From the NCBI GenBank assembly GCA_963682175.1, contig OY821791.1:33292326-33356325 (forward strand): a stretch of DNA of 64,000 nucleotides, in the 5' to 3' direction. Below the pieces are notes generated by a model. That model ran no database searches. It was not told the DNA's origin and was given only the letters and a program-made list of their open reading frames with translations. This document shows positions 23,381 through 36,869 of this stretch, piece after piece; positions within the stretch are counted from its first letter, which is position 1, and the number at the start of each line of letters is the position of its first letter. The translations under genes and the position numbers were made by a program. Source of the DNA: Triglochin maritima (Eukaryota; Streptophyta; Magnoliopsida; Alismatales; Juncaginaceae).

Positions 23381-25990
23381 CCTAATCTAGAGCTATTGCC
23401 GCAATCGTCGTCCTGGCATCCCGCTACACTTTGAGATCCACAATGAAAGGAATGTGTTCTAAAATTTTATTTTTATATATCAATTATTATGAATTGGATG
23501 TGGAAATATTTTGTTCCTTGATTATTGTATTCGTTTTTTTGGAAGTGTTAAGGAAGATGCGCTTGCTCCTTAACCATAGAGCTCTGAAATATAATAGTTT
23601 ACATAAATCAAAAGTTATTCACAATCATGGTAATTAACATGGAACATTAATTACCAAGATAAGATTGTCTTGTTGGTCATCGATTATTGTAGCTCTACAA
23701 ATAATTGACGACACGAGTATATAAAAGAGGAAAATTGTTGTTTTTATATATTGAATAGACATAACAAGTAAAATATTATGGAATTGTGTTTCGTGTCATT
23801 AATGTTTTACTATGTCTTGGATCCTAAGATATGAGACATATCTTTTCACTCAAGAAGTGCTTGATTTGATTATTGTCAAAAGCTATGATGAGTATAGTGA
23901 CAAAGGCAATAGTTGGTTGAACATGATTTGTACTGGAAAAAATAACTAGTCAAACGATTATCATTGCCCCTCTTAATTGAGTGATGATATTGGTGCGTCC
24001 CTTGATAAAGCAAAATTATAAGGTGCACAATGTAGCTTGAGTTAAGTTACATAGTTATAATTAGCTTAAAGAGATCAAGAAATGAATATAATACAAATGT
24101 GACACATTTCTACGTTTGTATATATTCTTAATATCATGAGGCAAGGGACAAACACAAGTGATGCACTCACATCACTAAATAGATCGTGTTTCGTTCGAGT
24201 GGACCAAGACATCTATGCTAATTGGGTAACTATAATGTGTAACTAGATACCACTTATAGTTTGAGATATTGAGTGTTCAATATAACTGTCAATTTAGCTT
24301 AGATCCTCCTTTAGGTCACACCATAAAATTGGGAAACAAAAAACTTGATTTTGAGTTCATATTATGTGTCGATTTCATGTGAAAATGGACACATGTGGTG
24401 AATCAATAAAATCAATATGTCACGAAAATTGACATAATTAGAATCATGGATAAATTCATTTGAGGTATATATATTATGGGGTGTAATAATTTAATATTAC
24501 ATAGGATAATATATTACATAAGATATGAGTTTGCTAAAAACCCCCAAAGATCAAATTTTGTTGGATGTAAATCTAAAATTTGACAAAGGCAAAATCAGGG
24601 CTAAAACGGTCAGCCGTTTTGGGTTCGGTCGACCAGGTTTCTCAGAAACGGTCGACCGGACAAAGATCGGATAACGCGAGTGGTTGACCGAAATTGTCCA
24701 TAGTGCCTGGACAATTGGAATCGGTCAACCAAGCGTAAACGTTCAACCGAAAGAAAATATCCAGGAGCTGCCTTGGGATATGACGGTAGACCGAAAGAGA
24801 CACGGTCGTCTAAAGAGATTTACCAGGAGAAATTTGGGTGGATCAACGGTCGACCGGAGCGAGACGTGGATCGACCAAAATTTTCTAGGGAATTTTTCTC
24901 AAGAATATCCGATCAACCGTCTAACTCACGGTCATCGAAACTTGAATAAAACTAAATGGTTCGGTCGACCGAGTGGAAATCTCAGTTCACCGAATATCAC
25001 GATTTTTGCCTGAATTATTAAGAGAATAATTAGATCATGGGTTGGATTAATTCCAGATATGATCAAACATTTTTTAGGATCCTTATGTGGCAATTTGGGA
25101 TTAATTTTAGGTGAGAAAAAGCAAGAGATCATGGCTAGAGAATAGTTCTTGATATGAGTTTGTTGGGAGCCTATAAAAGGACCCGTCATCCTACTTGTTT
25201 AAATACATGCAAAATTCTTTCTCTCCCTAATCACCCAATTAACCCATCCGAAAATTATCTTAGTATTTTAAGTTTTGGAGATAAAAATCTCAGGAGCTTT
25301 TAGAGGGGTTATTAGCTAGATTCTAAGCTTAATTAGAGATTGATTGGCTAGCTCCTTTCTCTACAATCTTGTTTAGTGTTTGGTGAACACTTGGAGGCAA
25401 ATCAACGGGCAACGAAACTCTGGATATTCTTAAAGGTTTTAGAGAACCTTTGGGTATGATCCTCTCTCTTTTGTTTATTTTAATATGTGTAGGAATGCAT
25501 GATATTAGAAGAAATATAAACATGTACATAAAATCAATGAAAATATGAAATCGATCATGTATGCTTGTATTAAATTGTTTAAAATATACACATACATAGG
25601 GACACGAAATCCTACACACAAGACCGTTCACCGCACCCTCTCCCTCTCCGCCCGCCATGTCGCTCTCCAGTTCCCGGATGACCTCCTCCTTTTTGCCCCC
25701 CCCCCCCCCCCCCCCCCCATCACTGACATCCACCTCGCCTTCGCCAACGTCGACCACGTCCTCGTCCTTGCCGACCCCACCTACGGCGCCTGCTGCGTCG
25801 GAGACCTCGTTGCCACCATCTTTGGGGCTGACTTGCTTATTCATTACGGGCATAACTGTTTGGTTCCAGTTGGGGAGAAGGTTGTGCCGACGTTGTATGT
25901 GTTTGTTGATGTTCGTATTGACGTATAGAGGTTGGTGGATGCTATGAGGGGAAGTGTTGCTGGGGAGACGCCTTGGGCTTGCTGGGACTA
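23381..25990 (+). pseudogene. DPH1: DPH1-like gene fragment, copy A, split by a solo LTR
   Basis: Joining across the solo LTR and one target duplication, the frame around 23425-25940 reads HFEIHKTVHR, then ARHVALQFPDDLLLFA, a proline run from the poly-C tract, ITDIHLAFANVDHVLVLADP, TYGACCVGDLVATIFGADLL, IHYGHNCLVPVGEKVVPTLY and VFVDVRIDV. These are the N-terminal blocks of the diphthamide synthesis subunit DPH1/DPH2, including a Cys in the YGACC block that serves as a cluster ligand in the family. The upstream bit (LELLPQ) is in another frame. A TAG follows RIDV, the remaining two thirds of the protein are absent, and the coding GC content is high. It is a dead, captured first exon or retained pseudogene. 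Confidence 0.8.
23444..25616 (+). mobile_element. Solo copia LTR, copy A
   Basis: 2173 bp starting TGAAAGGAATG and ending AAATCCTACA, flanked by the perfect target duplication CACAA (23439-23443 and 25617-25621). It is a diverged relative of the copia element 1 LTR along its whole length. It carries a CGG-palindrome cluster (24600-24990), a TATA-like CTATAAAAGG near 25172 and the hairpin AAAGGTT-TTAGAG-AACCTTT (25432-25451). No internal region follows, so the element was lost by LTR-LTR recombination. Confidence 0.93.
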
Positions 25991-26267
25991 TTTAATTTAA
26001 ATTGGATGTTCATGTCGCCAAATCCATGCTTGCATCTGTCGGGTAATTTCAGATTGCAAATTTTCAATTGAGGTTTTGTTCCTGGATTTGGATGAGGTTG
26101 TCGATTTCGTGTACAAATTTTGAAAAAGTTTTTACTAACTCAACCTTGCGAAATCTCATTCGAGTACAAATGAAGTTATCAATTGTGCTTGATGGTTATG
26201 AATCTGTGATTATTAACTTAGAGCTTGTGAACTTGTGATTGAAATTCAGAAGAAAAAAATTTGGTCC

Positions 26268-26311
26268 ATCAAGGTTCGGTCCGGTTTTGGACCGAAGCTC
26301 ACCCCTACGTG
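26268..26311 (-). mobile_element. hAT-like terminal sequence
   Basis: The minus strand starts TAGGGGTGAGCTTCGGTCC, the usual plant hAT terminal style. It follows the DPH1 fragment by about 280 bp. A matching opposite end was not found. The same is at 35447-35490. Confidence 0.4.
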
Positions 26312-27685
26312 TAGTGTGTGTTCAAATGTGCTCATCAAAACATGTTATACATGAAATCCATAAAACTCAACTCAAAACGCTGCCTCCACATGAAATAAGA
26401 TAAAACCTTATCATTAAAACATACAAGACAATAATTGAAATGAAGCTAATATGTTCACAATGCATCATGACTCAAATCCAACTACGTCTCCACATGAAAT
26501 AAGATTTATCACAATCATTAAAGCATACAAGACATTAATTAAAATAAAGCCACATGAGCACATGCATGCACATGTCTTGTTTCCTTCTTCTACTCCTTCC
26601 TTATCCTTACTAATCATTCCCCATAAAATAGGCTAACTAATCTAAGCATGTGCTAAGCTTCACGCAAGAGAATTAACACATCAAAGAAAAGAGTAAAATC
26701 TCATTAGATGGTTATGGAATTCATGTAAGGCTCAAAGGATTAAGATTAACACACACTAATCTATCACATGATCAAATCACCTTCTTCTCCACCCCCCCCC
26801 CCCCCAATGGGGATGGACTACTCTCTACTCATCTCTAAACTAAGGAAAGCATAAAATAATATAAACCCATAATGGAAATTCAGAAAATTAAATGAATGAA
26901 AAGAAGCACAAAGGAAATGGCATCAAAGGAAATACATCAAGATAAAGAATAGAAAACTAAACTATATTAAAAGAAAGATTACAATGTTGCTCCTCCTCTC
27001 CTCCTCTACACTACTAAACAAGAAATAAAACCTACTCTACTAAACAAGAAAAGAAACTAACCTAAAGAGGAGAGGGAGGAAGAAGAAGAAAGGAGGCATT
27101 ACAAGTGTATTTATAGAAGTTTAGAGGGTTTGGATGGATCTGACGGTTGTAAATCAGATCTGGACGTCCTAGAATGCTCTGATCTGACAACCCGACCCGC
27201 GACCAAAATTTGAGAGTCAAACTCTTAACCGGATCCGTCAGTGATGGATTTTAATCCGCCACTGGCGGATCACTTTCTCTGATTGACTCCAAATTTTAAT
27301 CATGGCTTTAGTTCACATAATAAACACGTGGGATGTGCCTAGAGCTATTGGTTCAAGCCGGTCATTTGGTTTTAATTGTTGAATTATTCCTTAGGTTCAG
27401 GAGATTCTGGACTTTTGCAACCAACATATTTTTCTATACGCTTAAGTCCCTATACGTTTTCACTTGGGTCCTTCCTGAGTTACAATCCAATCCTTGGGCA
27501 TTACAAACAGGTCCAGAACCTTCCAAATCAGTCCATTCTTCTTGCGTTTAGGTCATTTTTCTCTTCATTTCTCTTCTTTATTGCCTAAACCCTGAAACAC
27601 ATCAAACAAACACTCGAGTAGCACAAATATGGGGTAAAATAAAGGATATATTGTATGAATGTAATGTATGATATGCTACTAATCA
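26312..27685 (-). mobile_element. Gypsy family-2 LTR, truncated, copy A
   Basis: On the minus strand the LTR starts TGATTAGTAGCATATC (27685) and contains a TATA-type TATAAATACAC near 27110. It contains the blocks CTCTACTCATC, CCATTTGGGG-like, and ATTATTGTCTTGTATG shared with the LTRs at 46284-47842 and 50664-51660. Its 3' end is missing and the sequence next to the U3 start is not a polypurine tract, so it is a partial solo LTR. A copy with a longer poly-C is at 35491-36869. Confidence 0.6.
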
Positions 27686-27699
27686 CCAACTGAATACAT

Positions 27700-27859
27700 T
27701 TGGTCGGAAAATTCACGCCAAAATTAACGCCGATGGTTGTTATCCATTGGTGGAAGTAAACACCAATACAGGCAACACCGATGACAAGTATAAACACTAA
27801 TAGATGAACACCTTTGTGACGGATATGATTCGTCAGTGAATGCTTGTTCTGTGGTAGTG
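27700..27859 (+). mobile_element. CACTA-type right end, copy A
   Basis: Ends GTTCTGTGGTAGTG, i.e. CACTACCACAGAAC in reverse, preceded by a short-motif-rich region (ACGCCGATGG, AACACCGATGAC, GACGGATATG). The left end is not seen. A duplicate ends at 37043. Confidence 0.45.
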
Positions 27860-29879
27860 AAATTCTTTTGAAATATAGAAAGTGCTATAAAATGAAGAAG
27901 TATTCATAATTAGATCATGCATGGAATTGGTCCATAACTGATTTAATTCGTGGCTAAGATTATTTGTTAGCAAATAATGGATGGTTAGATGGAAGTTTGC
28001 ATGAAATCATGGGCAAGAGGTTGCACATGAATAGGTAATTTGGAGAGAACTTAGAAATACAAGTTATTCTCATTACCTTATCATTTAATTCATTATCTTC
28101 TCATGCAAATTTCTCTCTCCATAATTCTCCACGAAATTTCCTTAATTCTTAAGATTAGTTTTAGTTTTCAGAGATCTTCTTCTCAAGGGAACTAAAGAGG
28201 GGTTAGTAATTGGATTCTAAACCCTATTGGAGATTGAGAGGCCAGCTCTTCTCTCTCCGATCTTGTTTAGAGTTTGGTGAATACTCGGAGGCATCCGGCG
28301 CAGCGACAAACATCCTCAACGTCTCCGGATCATCAAGAAGTTTTAGAGAACTTCTAGGTATGAATTTCGGAGCCCCATGTTTGTTTTAATAATGTTTTAA
28401 AACTAGTTATTGAAACAAACCGATGCATGCATGAAACAAATCATAGAAAAATTGTAATTGATCCTTATTGTGCATAAAAATTCCGAAAATATATATGTGC
28501 AATTAAACATGAAATCCTACACTTTTTGCAATTAAGTCCCTGGCCTTTTTGTAATTAGGTCTTTGAATGCTTTTATGCTTGGATGGACTTCAATTTGAAT
28601 CCCGATAATCTTGAACTCGGTCTTTATGATAGAAATGAGTCTCTTGCACGCGTTTATGCTCTGGATGTGGGTAATTTGCATTCAGGTCCCTATATTCTGT
28701 AAATAAGACTAAACACATACCTTAGTAGCATTTATTGATATAAAGTTAATCTAAATGAACGACATATGATGTAATGTATGCAATGCGTCAAATACCCCCG
28801 CACCTAGATTTTGCTAGTCCCTAGCAAAACAAAATATAAGAAGAATGAAAACAGGGAAATCCTAACTCACTTTCGTAGGAATCACGGTTGCACTTAGCAT
28901 GTGCAACAAGCCTTTAAACCCCTAAGTTTCCTTAGAGGACGAGTTTTGTCTCGTGAGGGTTTTCAGTTGACACACCCACAAAGTCTTAATTCAATATTTC
29001 ATTAATAACTCTCAATATCTCCACCTCAACCTTATACATCTCACTTAGAATTCTTGCATGCTCATTATATAAATCTAACTCATAAAAATTCTGACTTGGT
29101 CTTTGTTCCTCCAACATTCACACCACTAACCCTTCTACACATGTTATCACTTAAATTATTTTGCACGCCTCCTCTGGTGGTGAAGTATCATTCGGATCAA
29201 CCATGGCATGGATCATTCTTTTAACTTTGGGCCTTGAGTATCTTAAAGTATTTTTTTTTCCAGTGATTCAACACATTTGCTTTTTTTGACACTTTTACCA
29301 TTTTTGCATTCGTGTAGGGAGTTTGGTCGATAATCCCGAGCTGGCAGATTCAAGTTACCGGGTTTTAAGATACCCCTACGGACCAGTGACTCGAAGGCTT
29401 GAGTTTTTGTAATCATTTTGCAAAATGTGCTTTCCTCACTTTATTATTAATTTTTTTTTCTCAAGGCTTAATTGCTATTAGAAGTCCACACTTCCCGGTA
29501 TATTTTCCTCAACCTCTGCTTTTAATCAACCACTTCAAAGATTTGATTCATCCAATTTAAGTGCATACATGTCTTAAACCGTAATGAGTTATTTCTTTGG
29601 AACTTAGATTTATATCATAGTTTCTATAAGCAGAACTATATAATAAGGAACAAAAACTCAATGCAATTTGTACACGGGTTTTGGTAGTTCAATCTTAAGC
29701 TATGTCATGGAGCATTAAATAATTGATTTTTTTTCTCTTTTTTTTTTAAACAAACATATATAGATAGATAAACACCCCCCACACCTAAATCATGCATTGT
29801 CCTCAATGTATGCAAAGATAAAGCAAATGCACTTATTACCTGAGTCAACTTGCGGTAGAGGGATTGAATTTGCTCAGAG

Positions 29880-32393
29880 TCAACCATAGTCAGAACTGGA
29901 TTGAATGTCACCATGTTGGTGCATGTATCCAGTTGAATTGTTCCCCACGTTGCCCTTAGGTAAAGATTCGACACCCCTCACATGTGTTGGTTCTCCTATT
30001 TGCTCGAGTGGTGGTGGTTGGGTCGATGAATTACTCCCCTTTTTCTCACTTTCTTTTTGATTTTGTGATGATTTATTTGATTCAGAAATCTTATAGATAC
30101 GTGATCTCATCACAACATCACTTTGATTGCAAACTATTTCTTGTTCATTATCAACATGAAAGATATTAAATTCAGCTTTTAAGTTTCCAAAAGATAGTTG
30201 CATGAGCCCATTTCGACAATTTATCAAAGCTTCAGAAGTGGCTAAAAAGGCTCTGCCTAGTATTACAGGGATTTGTCTTTTAGGATCGACAACAGGTTCA
30301 GTGTCTAGAACGACAAAATCTACTGGGTAAATGAAGTCACCAACCTTAATCAAAACATCCTCTACTACACCTCTTGGTTTCTTAACAGAGCAATCAGCAA
30401 ATTGAAGGGTTGTCTTAGAGGGTTTTAGTGGACCAAGGTTGAGTTGCTCATAGACAGAGAACGGGAGTAGGTTAACACTAGCACCAAGGTCTAGAAGGGC
30501 TTTGTTGATAAAAGTATCTCCTATCGCACATGAAATTGTGGGACACCCAGGGTCCTTATACTTTATAGGAGATGAGTTGGACAAAATAGAGCTTATGTTT
30601 GCAGTCAAGAATGCCTTCTTTGGTACGTTCGTTTTCCTCTTCTTAGTGCACCGATCCTTTAAGAATTTAGCATAAGCAGGTATTTGTTGAATCATATCTA
30701 GGAGTGGAATATCCACCTTAACTTGCTTAAATACTTCCAAGATTTTCTCCATTTGTGCACTTGAGCTCTTCTTGAGTCTATTGGGGAATGGGGCTTTAGG
30801 AACATAGACTCGCTCAGGTTGAGCTAGAGGGTCAGGTTGAGTAGGTGGGTTGGGCTTTTCAAATTGGACTTCAGGTTCAATGGTCAGGTCACATGTGGGT
30901 GCTTGATGGCTAGATTGATTAGGAACTCTAGGATTTACCACATTGTTATCAACTTGTTTTCCGGACCGTAATGAAACTACTGCATTTATTTGTTGGAACG
31001 GTCCTTCCTCATTAACCATTTGAACTGGTCTAGGGTTGTTATTTCCTAGAGGTGGTTGATAGGGCTGATATTGATTATTAGGTCTTGGATTCACCTCAGG
31101 TTGACTTGGAAACTGACCATTTTCTCTTTCACCTACAATTTGTGCTAGTTGGCTGACCTGTGTTTCTAGCCTGTGGAAGGATTGGGTGGTTGTTTCCATA
31201 AAAGTTTTAACCAAAATTTCCAAGCTAGTCAACCTAACATCATAATCTCCATTGTTACTAAACCCAGATGATGTATTATTTTGGTTATACTAGTTTGGTT
31301 GTTGTCTAGGAGGTTGACCTTGTTGGCTCCATGAAAAATTGGGATGATTACGCCAACCCTGGTTATAGGTTGATGCGTATGGGTCATTTCTAGAATGGTT
31401 AAAGGTGGCATTAACTTGTTCCAAGTCCGCACAATCCTCCATTATATGACCAATTTGACCACATCTAGAGCAAGGGATAGAAGATGTTTGATTCACTAGG
31501 GGTCGAATTTTTAGCTCTAGACTTTCCATTCTACGCATAAGGGTAGCTAGTTTTGCTTCAGCAGCTACAGTAGCATCTACAGCTAAGACACCTGGTTTGG
31601 GTTGACTTGCTATTCTAGATCCAATACTCGGGTTAATCGGTGCTCTAGCATTGTCCCATTGCATACTATTTTCGGCTAAATCCTCAAGAAAAGTCCAAGC
31701 ATCATTCTCATTTTTGGACATGAAGTTCCCTTGGCTTACAGATTCTAACATAACCCTACATGTAGGTGTCAATCCCTCATAAATAACTTGGCACAATTGT
31801 CATCTTGGAATTCCGTGATGAGGGCATTGGGTCAACAGACTCTTAAATCTTTCTAAATAGGAATAGAACGGCTCGCTCTCAGATTGAACGAATGCAACAA
31901 TTTCATTCCTAATCTTAATAGTCTTATGGTTGGGGAAATATTTCTTTAAGAACACTTGAACAAACTCGGCCCAACTCCTAATAGATCTTTCGGCTAGACT
32001 ATATAGCCATTTCTTAGCGTCGTCCTTCAGTGCTAGAGGCACGAATTTAAGACGCACTGCCTCCTCAGGGATATGCTGGTATTGCATAAGGGAGCAGATT
32101 TCCTCAAATTCTCTAAGGAAGAGATATGGGTCTTCCATAGAGGTGAACTTGGGCAACATACTCATGTATTGTGCCTTTAGTTCGAAGTCGCGACCCGGTA
32201 TGATGGGCATAACGATGCACGATGGCTGAGCAGCCATCGTTGGGTAGCACCGATCCCTCAGAGTCCTAGGTGGTGCAACAGGCGGATCCACTACATTCTC
32301 ACCCATTGGATCCGGGTGAGGTGGTGCAACAGGTGGATTGGGGCTAAGCTCTAGACTGGAATCTAGATGAACTCGTGAGAGTCGATTGCTCAA
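29880..32393 (-). pseudogene. Gypsy element 1 gag-protease (copy B)
   Basis: Duplicate of 20698-23211 at an offset of 9182. It has the same two in-frame stops (near 31800 and 31289), the same zinc knuckle and protease motif. No amino-acid difference from copy A was seen, which fits a very recent duplication. Confidence 0.88.
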
Positions 32394-32561
32394 GTCCCGA
32401 ACCCAAATCTGAGTGCACCGGTTAGAATTAATTTTTGAATTCGAATTCGAATTCGAAATTTAAATTCCAAATTCAAATTCAAGAATCAATTGATTCTTTT
32501 TTTTTAATTTTTTTTTCAAAAATGGAAACAAACAATAGAAGGGGGAAAGATGAGAAAGGAA

Positions 32562-35169
32562 TCCTAATCTAGAGCTATTGCCGCAATCGTCGTCCTGGCA
32601 TCCCGCTACACTTTGAGATCCACAATGAAAGGAATGTGTTCTAAAATTTTATTTTTATATATCAATTATTATGAATTGGATGTGGAAATATTTTGTTCCT
32701 TGATTATTGTATTCGTTTTTTTGGAAGTGTTAAGGAAGATGCGCTTGCTCCTTAACCATAGAGCTCTGAAATATAATAGTTTACATAAATCAAAAGTTAT
32801 TCACAATCATGGTAATTAACATGGAACATTAATTACCAAGATAAGATTGTCTTGTTGGTCATCGATTATTGTAGCTCTACAAATAATTGACGACACGAGT
32901 ATATAAAAGAGGAAAATTGTTGTTTTTATATATTGAATAGACATAACAAGTAAAATATTATGGAATTGTGTTTCGTGTCATTAATGTTTTACTATGTCTT
33001 GGATCCTAAGATATGAGACATATCTTTTCACTCAAGAAGTGCTTGATTTGATTATTGTCAAAAGCTATGATGAGTATAGTGACAAAGGCAATAGTTGGTT
33101 GAACATGATTTGTACTGGAAAAAATAACTAGTCAAACGATTATCATTGCCCCTCTTAATTGAGTGATGATATTGGTGCGTCCCTTGATAAAGCAAAATTA
33201 TAAGGTGCACAATGTAGCTTGAGTTAAGTTACATAGTTATAATTAGCTTAAAGAGATCAAGAAATGAATATAATACAAATGTGACACATTTCTACGTTTG
33301 TATATATTCTTAATATCATGAGGCAAGGGACAAACACAAGTGATGCACTCACATCACTAAATAGATCGTGTTTCGTTCGAGTGGACCAAGACATCTATGC
33401 TAATTGGGTAACTATAATGTGTAACTAGATACCACTTATAGTTTGAGATATTGAGTGTTCAATATAACTGTCAATTTAGCTTAGATCCTCCTTTAGGTCA
33501 CACCATAAAATTGGGAAACAAAAAACTTGATTTTGAGTTCATATTATGTGTCGATTTCATGTGAAAATGGACACATGTGGTGAATCAATAAAATCAATAT
33601 GTCACGAAAATTGACATAATTAGAATCATGGATAAATTCATTTGAGGTATATATATTATGGGGTGTAATAATTTAATATTACATAGGATAATATATTACA
33701 TAAGATATGAGTTTGCTAAAAACCCCCAAAGATCAAATTTTGTTGGATGTAAATCTAAAATTTGACAAAGGCAAAATCAGGGCTAAAACGGTCAGCCGTT
33801 TTGGGTTCGGTCGACCAGGTTTCTCAGAAACGGTCGACCGGACAAAGATCGGATAACGCGAGTGGTTGACCGAAATTGTCCATAGTGCCTGGACAATTGG
33901 AATCGGTCAACCAAGCGTAAACGTTCAACCGAAAGAAAATATCCAGGAGCTGCCTTGGGATATGACGGTAGACCGAAAGAGACACGGTCGTCTAAAGAGA
34001 TTTACCAGGAGAAATTTGGGTGGATCAACGGTCGACCGGAGCGAGACGTGGATCGACCAAAATTTTCTAGGGAATTTTTCTCAAGAATATCCGATCAACC
34101 GTCTAACTCACGGTCATCGAAACTTGAATAAAACTAAATGGTTCGGTCGACCGAGTGGAAATCTCAGTTCACCGAATATCACGATTTTTGCCTGAATTAT
34201 TAAGAGAATAATTAGATCATGGGTTGGATTAATTCCAGATATGATCAAACATTTTTTAGGATCCTTATGTGGCAATTTGGGATTAATTTTAGGTGAGAAA
34301 AAGCAAGAGATCATGGCTAGAGAATAGTTCTTGATATGAGTTTGTTGGGAGCCTATAAAAGGACCCGTCATCCTACTTGTTTAAATACATGCAAAATTCT
34401 TTCTCTCCCTAATCACCCAATTAACCCATCCGAAAATTATCTTAGTATTTTAAGTTTTGGAGATAAAAATCTCAGGAGCTTTTAGAGGGGTTATTAGCTA
34501 GATTCTAAGCTTAATTAGAGATTGATTGGCTAGCTCCTTTCTCTACAATCTTGTTTAGTGTTTGGTGAACACTTGGAGGCAAATCAACGGGCAACGAAAC
34601 TCTGGATATTCTTAAAGGTTTTAGAGAACCTTTGGGTATGATCCTCTCTCTTTTGTTTATTTTAATATGTGTAGGAATGCATGATATTAGAAGAAATATA
34701 AACATGTACATAAAATCAATGAAAATATGAAATCGATCATGTATGCTTGTATTAAATTGTTTAAAATATACACATACATAGGGACACGAAATCCTACACA
34801 CAAGACCGTTCACCGCACCCTCTCCCTCTCCGCCCGCCATGTCGCTCTCCAGTTCCCGGATGACCTCCTCCTTTTTGCCCCCCCCCCCCCCCCCCCCATC
34901 ACTGACATCCACCTCGCCTTCGCCAACGTCGACCACGTCCTCGTCCTTGCCGACCCCACCTACGGCGCCTGCTGCGTCGGAGACCTCGTTGCCACCATCT
35001 TTGGGGCTGACTTGCTTATTCATTACGGGCATAACTGTTTGGTTCCAGTTGGGGAGAAGGTTGTGCCGACGTTGTATGTGTTTGTTGATGTTCGTATTGA
35101 CGTATAGAGGTTGGTGGATGCTATGAGGGGAAGTGTTGCTGGGGAGACGCCTTGGGCTTGCTGGGACTA
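32562..35169 (+). pseudogene. DPH1: DPH1-like gene fragment, copy B
   Basis: Duplicate of 23381-25990, with the same solo LTR inside. The only difference noticed is the poly-C run (34878-34897, 20 C instead of 23); removing three C drops one proline and keeps the frame. The TAG after RIDV is shared. Confidence 0.8.
32626..34798 (+). mobile_element. Solo copia LTR, copy B
   Basis: Duplicate of 23444-25616, again flanked by CACAA (32621-32625, 34799-34803). It arose by the segmental duplication and not by a second insertion, because flanks and target duplication are identical to those of copy A. Confidence 0.93.
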
Positions 35170-35490
35170 TTTAATTTAAATTGGATGTTCATGTCGCCAA
35201 ATCCATGCTTGCATCTGTCGGGTAATTTCAGATTGCAAATTTTCAATTGAGGTTTTGTTCCTGGATTTGGATGAGGTTGTCGATTTCGTGTACAAATTTT
35301 GAAAAAGTTTTTACTAACTCAACCTTGCGAAATCTCATTCGAGTACAAATGAAGTTATCAATTGTGCTTGATGGTTATGAATCTGTGATTATTAACTTAG
35401 AGCTTGTGAACTTGTGATTGAAATTCAGAAGAAAAAAATTTGGTCCATCAAGGTTCGGTCCGGTTTTGGACCGAAGCTCACCCCTACGTG

Positions 35491-36869
35491 TAGTGTGTGT
35501 TCAAATGTGCTCATCAAAACATGTTATACATGAAATCCATAAAACTCAACTCAAAACGCTGCCTCCACATGAAATAAGATAAAACCTTATCATTAAAACA
35601 TACAAGACAATAATTGAAATGAAGCTAATATGTTCACAATGCATCATGACTCAAATCCAACTACGTCTCCACATGAAATAAGATTTATCACAATCATTAA
35701 AGCATACAAGACATTAATTAAAATAAAGCCACATGAGCACATGCATGCACATGTCTTGTTTCCTTCTTCTACTCCTTCCTTATCCTTACTAATCATTCCC
35801 CATAAAATAGGCTAACTAATCTAAGCATGTGCTAAGCTTCACGCAAGAGAATTAACACATCAAAGAAAAGAGTAAAATCTCATTAGATGGTTATGGAATT
35901 CATGTAAGGCTCAAAGGATTAAGATTAACACACACTAATCTATCACATGATCAAATCACCTTCTTCTCCACCCCCCCCCCCCCCCCCCCAATGGGGATGG
36001 ACTACTCTCTACTCATCTCTAAACTAAGGAAAGCATAAAATAATATAAACCCATAATGGAAATTCAGAAAATTAAATGAATGAAAAGAAGCACAAAGGAA
36101 ATGGCATCAAAGGAAATACATCAAGATAAAGAATAGAAAACTAAACTATATTAAAAGAAAGATTACAATGTTGCTCCTCCTCTCCTCCTCTACACTACTA
36201 AACAAGAAATAAAACCTACTCTACTAAACAAGAAAAGAAACTAACCTAAAGAGGAGAGGGAGGAAGAAGAAGAAAGGAGGCATTACAAGTGTATTTATAG
36301 AAGTTTAGAGGGTTTGGATGGATCTGACGGTTGTAAATCAGATCTGGACGTCCTAGAATGCTCTGATCTGACAACCCGACCCGCGACCAAAATTTGAGAG
36401 TCAAACTCTTAACCGGATCCGTCAGTGATGGATTTTAATCCGCCACTGGCGGATCACTTTCTCTGATTGACTCCAAATTTTAATCATGGCTTTAGTTCAC
36501 ATAATAAACACGTGGGATGTGCCTAGAGCTATTGGTTCAAGCCGGTCATTTGGTTTTAATTGTTGAATTATTCCTTAGGTTCAGGAGATTCTGGACTTTT
36601 GCAACCAACATATTTTTCTATACGCTTAAGTCCCTATACGTTTTCACTTGGGTCCTTCCTGAGTTACAATCCAATCCTTGGGCATTACAAACAGGTCCAG
36701 AACCTTCCAAATCAGTCCATTCTTCTTGCGTTTAGGTCATTTTTCTCTTCATTTCTCTTCTTTATTGCCTAAACCCTGAAACACATCAAACAAACACTCG
36801 AGTAGCACAAATATGGGGTAAAATAAAGGATATATTGTATGAATGTAATGTATGATATGCTACTAATCA
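35491..36869 (-). mobile_element. Gypsy family-2 LTR, truncated, copy B
   Basis: Duplicate of 26312-27685 with five more C in the poly-C tract (35971-35989, 19 C). Followed by the duplicate CACTA-type end at 37043. Confidence 0.6.

Larger units (their letters stand above)
18725..27906 (+). repeat. Tandem duplication, copy A (9.18 kb)
   Basis: This block recurs immediately as 27907-37092. Open frames in the two copies translate identically except in a proline run set by poly-C length. The offset is 9182 bp until the poly-C at 25696-25718 (23 versus 20 C), 9179 until the poly-C at 26792-26805 (14 versus 19 C), and 9184 to the end. The breakpoint has a 2-bp TA microhomology (27907-27908). The block starts inside the copia 3' LTR, so it is younger than that insertion. 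Confidence 0.95.

Noticed and set aside
25657..25947. Proline-rich ORFs across the poly-C tract (also 25329-25853 on the minus strand, glycine-rich)
   Set aside because: They are frame shadows of the DPH1 fragment created by the C run.
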